NCBI GenBank assembly: GCA_945866285.1
Contig: CAMBHC010000153.1
Location: forward strand, 1 to 6,635
Length of the DNA: 6,635 bases
Direction of reading: 5' to 3'
From: Candidatus Sulfopaludibacter sp. SbA3
Lineage (GTDB): Bacteria; Acidobacteriota; Vicinamibacteria; Vicinamibacterales; UBA2999
Shown: piece after piece, positions 1 to 6,635 of the stretch
Layout: the number at the start of each line of letters is the position of its first letter
Numbering within the stretch: position 1 is the first letter of the stretch
The notes under the pieces: generated by a model
Told to the model about the DNA's origin: nothing
Databases searched by the model: none
The model's input: the letters and a program-made list of their open reading frames with translations, nothing else
Translations under genes and position numbers: made by a program

Positions 1-18
1 GATGACATCGCCGATCCT

Positions 19-38
19 GTCGGCGCTGTTGCGCCGAC
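19..38. other. Eight-base GC-rich hairpin near the left edge
   Basis: GTCGGCGC (19-26) and GCGCCGAC (31-38) pair perfectly around a 4-base loop. Neither strand has a T-run after it, so it is not a typical intrinsic terminator. It lies about 217 bases past the gltD stop and could equally belong to whatever gene lies left of the window. Confidence 0.3.
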
Positions 39-103
39 GGCCGTGGCGCTGACCTGCCGGGTTTCTGCGTAGCAATCGTGGCTGGATAATGGCCCGGATT
101 GGG

Positions 104-211
104 TTAGCTCGAAGCTATCTCAGACACCTCGCCACGGGGTGAGTGGACAAAGTGACGATGGCCGTCGTACTCGATGGCATGGGCCACCGCGACCTGTTTC
201 GCAACAGGCAC
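104..211 (-). CDS. Doubtful small ORF downstream of gltD (35 codons)
   Basis: A GTG at 211 opens a 35-codon frame ending in TAA at 104-106. The product starts VPVAKQVAVAHAI and ends RGEVSEIASS. A Shine-Dalgarno-like GGAAG (216-220) lies four bases before the GTG. About two thirds of its codons end in G or C, which is compatible with coding but no stronger than chance here. It begins 43 bases after the gltD stop on the same strand. I do not recognise a family, and no membrane segment or signal peptide is apparent. It could be a real small gene, the eroded end of an old gene or a chance frame. Confidence 0.2.
   Translation of the reverse strand: MPVAKQVAVAHAIEYDGHRHFVHSPRGEVSEIASS
193..208 (-). 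other. Small hairpin with GNRA-type loop downstream of gltD
   Basis: CCTGTT (193-198) and AACAGG (203-208) form a six-base stem. Read on the gltD transcript the loop is GCGA, a stable GNRA tetraloop, about 46 bases past the gltD stop. No U-tract follows. It may mark the operon's 3' end or protect it from exonucleases, or it may be incidental; it also lies inside the doubtful small ORF. Confidence 0.3.
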
Positions 212-227
212 TGGTCTTCCAAGAGAC

Positions 228-257
228 TTCTCTGTGACTCCGTGTTCTCTGTGGCTA
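228..257. repeat. Degenerate third copy of the CACAGAG-type repeat, overlapping the gltD stop
   Basis: On the plus strand this stretch (TTCTCTGTGACTCC, then GTGTTCTCTGTGGCTA) matches the right arm of the palindrome at 1771-1802, with a few substitutions and a one-base length change. Only one arm is recognisable, and I found no complementary partner nearby. Its edge, read on the minus strand as TAGCCACAGAG, contains the gltD stop codon TAG (255-257). The gltB end has a similar arrangement, with TTAAGCCACAGAG a few bases after the stop. The match is clear by eye but imperfect, so relatedness is an inference. Confidence 0.6.
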
Positions 258-1676
258 GTCTTTTAGATAGGTGTCGATCGCGGCTGCCGCGCGGCGGCCG
301 TCGTCAATTGCCCAGACGATGAGCGACTGACCGCGCTGCATATCGCCGGCAGCGAAGACGCCGGGGACGTTGGTCATCCAGCGATCATCGCGCCCAACGG
401 TGCCGCGGCCGTTCATGCGGACATCCAGGTCGGTCAGCAGTCGGCTCTTCTCGGGTCCGACGAAGCCCATCGCCAGCAGCACGAGGTCAGCCTTCATGTC
501 GAACGCGCTGTCGGGCAACGGCTCGAACGACGCGCGCCCGTTCGCGACAGCGCGACTCACCTTGTGGCCGCGCAGCGTGCGAACGTGGCCGCTCGCATCG
601 CCGGTGAGCTCGGTCGTGGCCACCGCATACACACGGTCACCACCCTCTTCGTGAGCTGACGAAGTACGGAAGATGTTGGGCCACAGCGGCCACGGGTTGT
701 CCTCGGCGCGCTGGCTCGGTGGCGTCGGTAGCAACTCGAGTTGGCTCACCGACAACGCACCTTGGCGATGCACGGTACCGAGGCAGTCGGCGCCGGTGTC
801 GCCACCGCCGATGATGACGACGTGCTTGCCGGCAGCGGTGATGGGTTCCATCAGGTTGGCGTCGTCACCCTGGCAACGCTGGTTCTGCTGCGTCAGGAAC
901 TCCATGGCGAAGTGAACGCCCTTCAACTCGCGGCCTGGGACGGTGAGGTCGCGCGGATTGCCGGCGCCGCCGGCGAGCAGGATGGCGTCGAAGTCGCGGC
1001 GCAGGTCCTCGGCGGTCACGTCTTCGCCAACGTTCATGCCCGGGCGGAACACGACGCCTTCAGCCCGCATCAAGTCGAGGCGGCGATCGAGCACCCGCTT
1101 TTCCATCTTGAACTCGGGGATGCCGTAGCGGAGGAGACCGCCGACGCGATCGGACTTCTCGAACACGGTCACGCTATGGCCGGCGCGATTGAGTTGCGCT
1201 GCGGCCGCGAGGCCGGCCGGGCCAGACCCGATGATCGCGACCTTCTTCCACGTACGGGTCACCGGCGGTTCGGGAACGATCCATCCCTCGTCAAACGCCC
1301 GATCGACAATCGACAACTCGATCGACTTGATGGTGACCGGATCCTGGTTGATGCCGAGCACGCACGAGCCCTCGCACGGCGCCGGGCACAGCAGGCCGGT
1401 GAACTCCGGGAAGTTGTTAGTCTGGTGCAGGCGCTCGATGGCCGCGCGCCAGTTGTTCTTGTAGACGAGGTCGTTCCAGTCGGGGACCAGGTTGCCGAGT
1501 GGACAGCCCTGGTGACAGAACGGAATGCCGCAGTCCATGCAGCGCGCCGCCTGCCTGGTCAGGTCCTCGACCGGATACGCCTTGTAGACGTGCCGGTAGT
1601 CGCCGATGCGCTCGGTCACCGGACGCGACGGCGCCTTACTGCGCGAGAACTCGATGAAACCGGTTGGTTTGCCCAT
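255..1676 (-). CDS. gltD: Glutamate synthase (NADPH) small (beta) subunit GltD
   Basis: This is the 473-residue small subunit of bacterial NADPH-dependent glutamate synthase. It is a cytoplasmic flavoprotein that oxidises NADPH on FAD and passes electrons through iron-sulfur clusters to the FMN of GltB. Two N-terminal cysteine groups are visible: C46, C49, C54 and C58 (CxxCx4Cx3C), then C97, C101 and C105 (Cx3Cx3C); in this family they bind two 4Fe-4S clusters. The FAD dinucleotide fold starts at G150 (GSGPAG, acidic strand end E173). The NADPH fold has GGGDTG at about 290-295. The FAD-closing motif, with GVFAAGD, lies near 439-445. Length and all motifs match an intact family member. The start is the ATG at 1676, giving the usual short N-terminal lead, but no clear Shine-Dalgarno precedes it. 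It follows gltB on the same strand after 131 bases that hold a large palindrome, so co-transcription is likely. Related small subunits serve other oxidoreductases, but the GltB neighbour settles the role. Confidence 0.98.
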   Translation of the reverse strand: MGKPTGFIEFSRSKAPSRPVTERIGDYRHVYKAYPVEDLTRQAARCMDCGIPFCHQGCPLGNLVPDWNDLVYKNNWRAAIERLHQTNNFPEFTGLLCPAPCEGSCVLGINQDPVTIKSIELSIVDRAFDEGWIVPEPPVTRTWKKVAIIGSGPAGLAAAAQLNRAGHSVTVFEKSDRVGGLLRYGIPEFKMEKRVLDRRLDLMRAEGVVFRPGMNVGEDVTAEDLRRDFDAILLAGGAGNPRDLTVPGRELKGVHFAMEFLTQQNQRCQGDDANLMEPITAAGKHVVIIGGGDTGADCLGTVHRQGALSVSQLELLPTPPSQRAEDNPWPLWPNIFRTSSAHEEGGDRVYAVATTELTGDASGHVRTLRGHKVSRAVANGRASFEPLPDSAFDMKADLVLLAMGFVGPEKSRLLTDLDVRMNGRGTVGRDDRWMTNVPGVFAAGDMQRGQSLIVWAIDDGRRAAAAIDTYLKD

Positions 1677-1686
1677 TTACGTCTTG

Positions 1687-1799
1687 GCCACAGAGGACAC
1701 AGAGTTCACAGAGTCAATCTTTCAAAATGCCTGTCGGCCAGTTCGAAGCCTGACGCATTTAGAAAAGTGATTCTCTGTGTCCTCTGTGTCCTCTGTGGC
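1687..1799. repeat. Long imperfect palindrome with CACAGAG units between gltB and gltD
   Basis: The arms are 1687-1713 and 1773-1799. The outer 18 bases (1687-1704 against 1782-1799) are perfectly complementary, and 25 of 27 arm bases pair. Each arm is three 9-base units: GCCACAGAG, GACACAGAG and a third unit (TTCACAGAG in one arm, GACACAGAG in the other). Pairing continues inward in patches: AATC with GATT, CTTTTC with GAAAG, and AAATGC with GCATTT. Nearly the whole element could therefore fold into one long interrupted hairpin with its apex near 1743. It fills the spacer, ending 8 bases after the gltB stop and 10 bases before the gltD ATG. In the mRNA it could act as an intercistronic structure that stabilises, attenuates or limits gltD translation. 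It also resembles a small non-autonomous mobile or dispersed repeat; no convincing target-site duplication is visible. There is no U-rich tail, so it is not an ordinary intrinsic terminator. Confidence 0.85.
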
Positions 1800-1807
1800 T
1801 TAATCCC

Positions 1808-6403
<4,596 letters not shown>

Positions 6404-6432
6404 TCTCTGGTCGGTATTAGAGAGGAAGGCCA

Positions 6433-6481
6433 AGCATAACTAAAGCGCAATCTCTTTATCTTTAGAATGCGCTAAAGAGAT
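6433..6481 (-). promoter_or_regulatory. AT-rich overlapping inverted repeats upstream of gltB (candidate operator/promoter)
   Basis: This patch is much richer in A and T than its surroundings and carries three CTTTAG half-sites: 6440-6445 (minus strand), 6460-6465 (plus) and 6472-6477 (minus). They make overlapping palindromes: a 9-base pair of arms, 6450-6458 with 6473-6481 (ATCTCTTTA and its complement, 14-base gap); a 7-base pair, 6459-6465 with 6472-6478 (TCTTTAG and CTAAAGA, 6-base gap); and a 6-base pair, 6444-6449 with 6468-6473. The arrangement suits a dimeric repressor or activator site. A weak -10-like TATGCT lies at 6438-6433 on the minus strand; transcription from it would begin between the TTG and ATG starts of gltB, which mildly favours the ATG. 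I see no good -35 box and do not recognise the regulator. Confidence 0.4.
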
Positions 6482-6491
6482 GGATCCGCCT

Positions 6492-6509
6492 TCGCCGAGG
6501 CTTCGGCGA
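6492..6509 (-). terminator. GC-rich hairpin just after the PII stop codon
   Basis: Seven-base perfect arms (TCGCCGA at 6492-6498 and TCGGCGA at 6503-6509) with a 4-base loop begin six bases after the PII stop codon. On the PII transcript the position suits 3'-end formation or RNA stabilisation, but no U-tract follows, so classical intrinsic termination is doubtful. Read-through into gltB is possible. The hairpin and the adjoining GGCGAAGGCGGA look like a dispersed intergenic repeat type of GC-rich genomes, which is from memory and not shown here. Confidence 0.35.
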
Positions 6510-6515
6510 GACAGG

Positions 6516-6635
6516 TCAGTCGATTAGCGGCACCGGCGTCACCGCATCCTGGTCGGACTCGCCGGTCCGGATGCGGTAGATCTTCTCAATCGGCAGCACC
6601 ATGATCTTGCCATCGCCGACCTCTCCGGTGCGGGC
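6516..6635 (-). CDS. glnB: Nitrogen regulatory protein PII, C-terminal 39 residues (partial)
   Basis: This is the end of a PII signal-transduction protein (GlnB/GlnK family); the 5' part lies beyond the right edge. PII trimers bind ATP or ADP and 2-oxoglutarate and control nitrogen enzymes, regulators and the ammonium transporter by direct contact. The visible part begins ARTGEVGDGKIMVLP, which is the C-terminal PII signature, and continues to RIRTGE, whose arginines contact nucleotide phosphates in this family. By alignment with the E. coli protein it starts near residue 81. Two details differ from the common form: the aromatic residue usually found after GDGK-[IV] is Met, and the tail after RTGE runs on to end in VPLID, about seven residues longer than E. 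coli GlnB. The T-loop, with the uridylylation tyrosine, is not in the window, so GlnB cannot be told from GlnK. The gene points the same way as gltB and ends 112 bases before the gltB ATG. Confidence 0.93.
   Translation of the reverse strand, partial: ARTGEVGDGKIMVLPIEKIYRIRTGESDQDAVTPVPLID

Noticed and set aside
105..117. Short palindrome TAGCTCGAAGCTA
   Set aside because: Five-base arms are expected by chance; it is not supported as a functional site.
1687..1799. CRISPR array or intrinsic terminator for the CACAGAG units
   Set aside because: The units are contiguous 9-mers without spacers, so it is not CRISPR. No T-run follows the hairpin in the direction of transcription, so it is not a standard terminator.
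6417..6437. Six-codon ATG frame (MLGLPL) just before gltB as a leader peptide
   Set aside because: It has no ribosome binding site, no run of regulatory codons and overlaps the likely -10 region.

Overview
The window is a nitrogen-assimilation locus read entirely from the minus strand. In transcription order it holds the 3' end of a PII signal-protein gene (glnB/glnK type, cut by the right edge), a complete gltB (large subunit of NADPH-type glutamate synthase) and a complete gltD (small subunit). Together gltB and gltD fill about 90% of the window. The two subunits make glutamate from 2-oxoglutarate and the amide nitrogen of glutamine; PII proteins report nitrogen and carbon status (ATP/ADP and 2-oxoglutarate), so sensor and enzyme sit side by side.

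Layout, right to left (5' to 3' of the genes): PII C-terminus (6516-6635); a 112-base spacer with a GC-rich hairpin next to the PII stop and an AT-rich patch of overlapping inverted repeats just before gltB; gltB (1808-6403, ATG; a TTG at 6433 is also possible); a 131-base spacer filled almost completely by a long imperfect palindrome (1687-1799) built from 9-base CACAGAG-type units; gltD (255-1676); and a non-coding tail (1-254) with a degenerate third copy of the same repeat touching the gltD stop, two small hairpins and one doubtful 35-codon ORF.

The organism is a high-GC bacterium with long antisense open frames, as expected at high GC. The gltB/gltD pair, two-cluster GltD and PII neighbour are widespread. 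The CACAGAG-type intergenic repeats together with this base composition recall environmental lineages such as Acidobacteriota (Vicinamibacteria) or similar soil and sediment phyla, but this is a weak impression from memory, not a demonstrated assignment.

The coding content is well-known metabolism, and I see no new enzyme or defence system. What deserves a second look is non-coding: the CACAGAG palindrome between two subunits that must be made in equal amounts, its relative at the gltD stop codon, and the overlapping CTTTAG half-sites in front of gltB.
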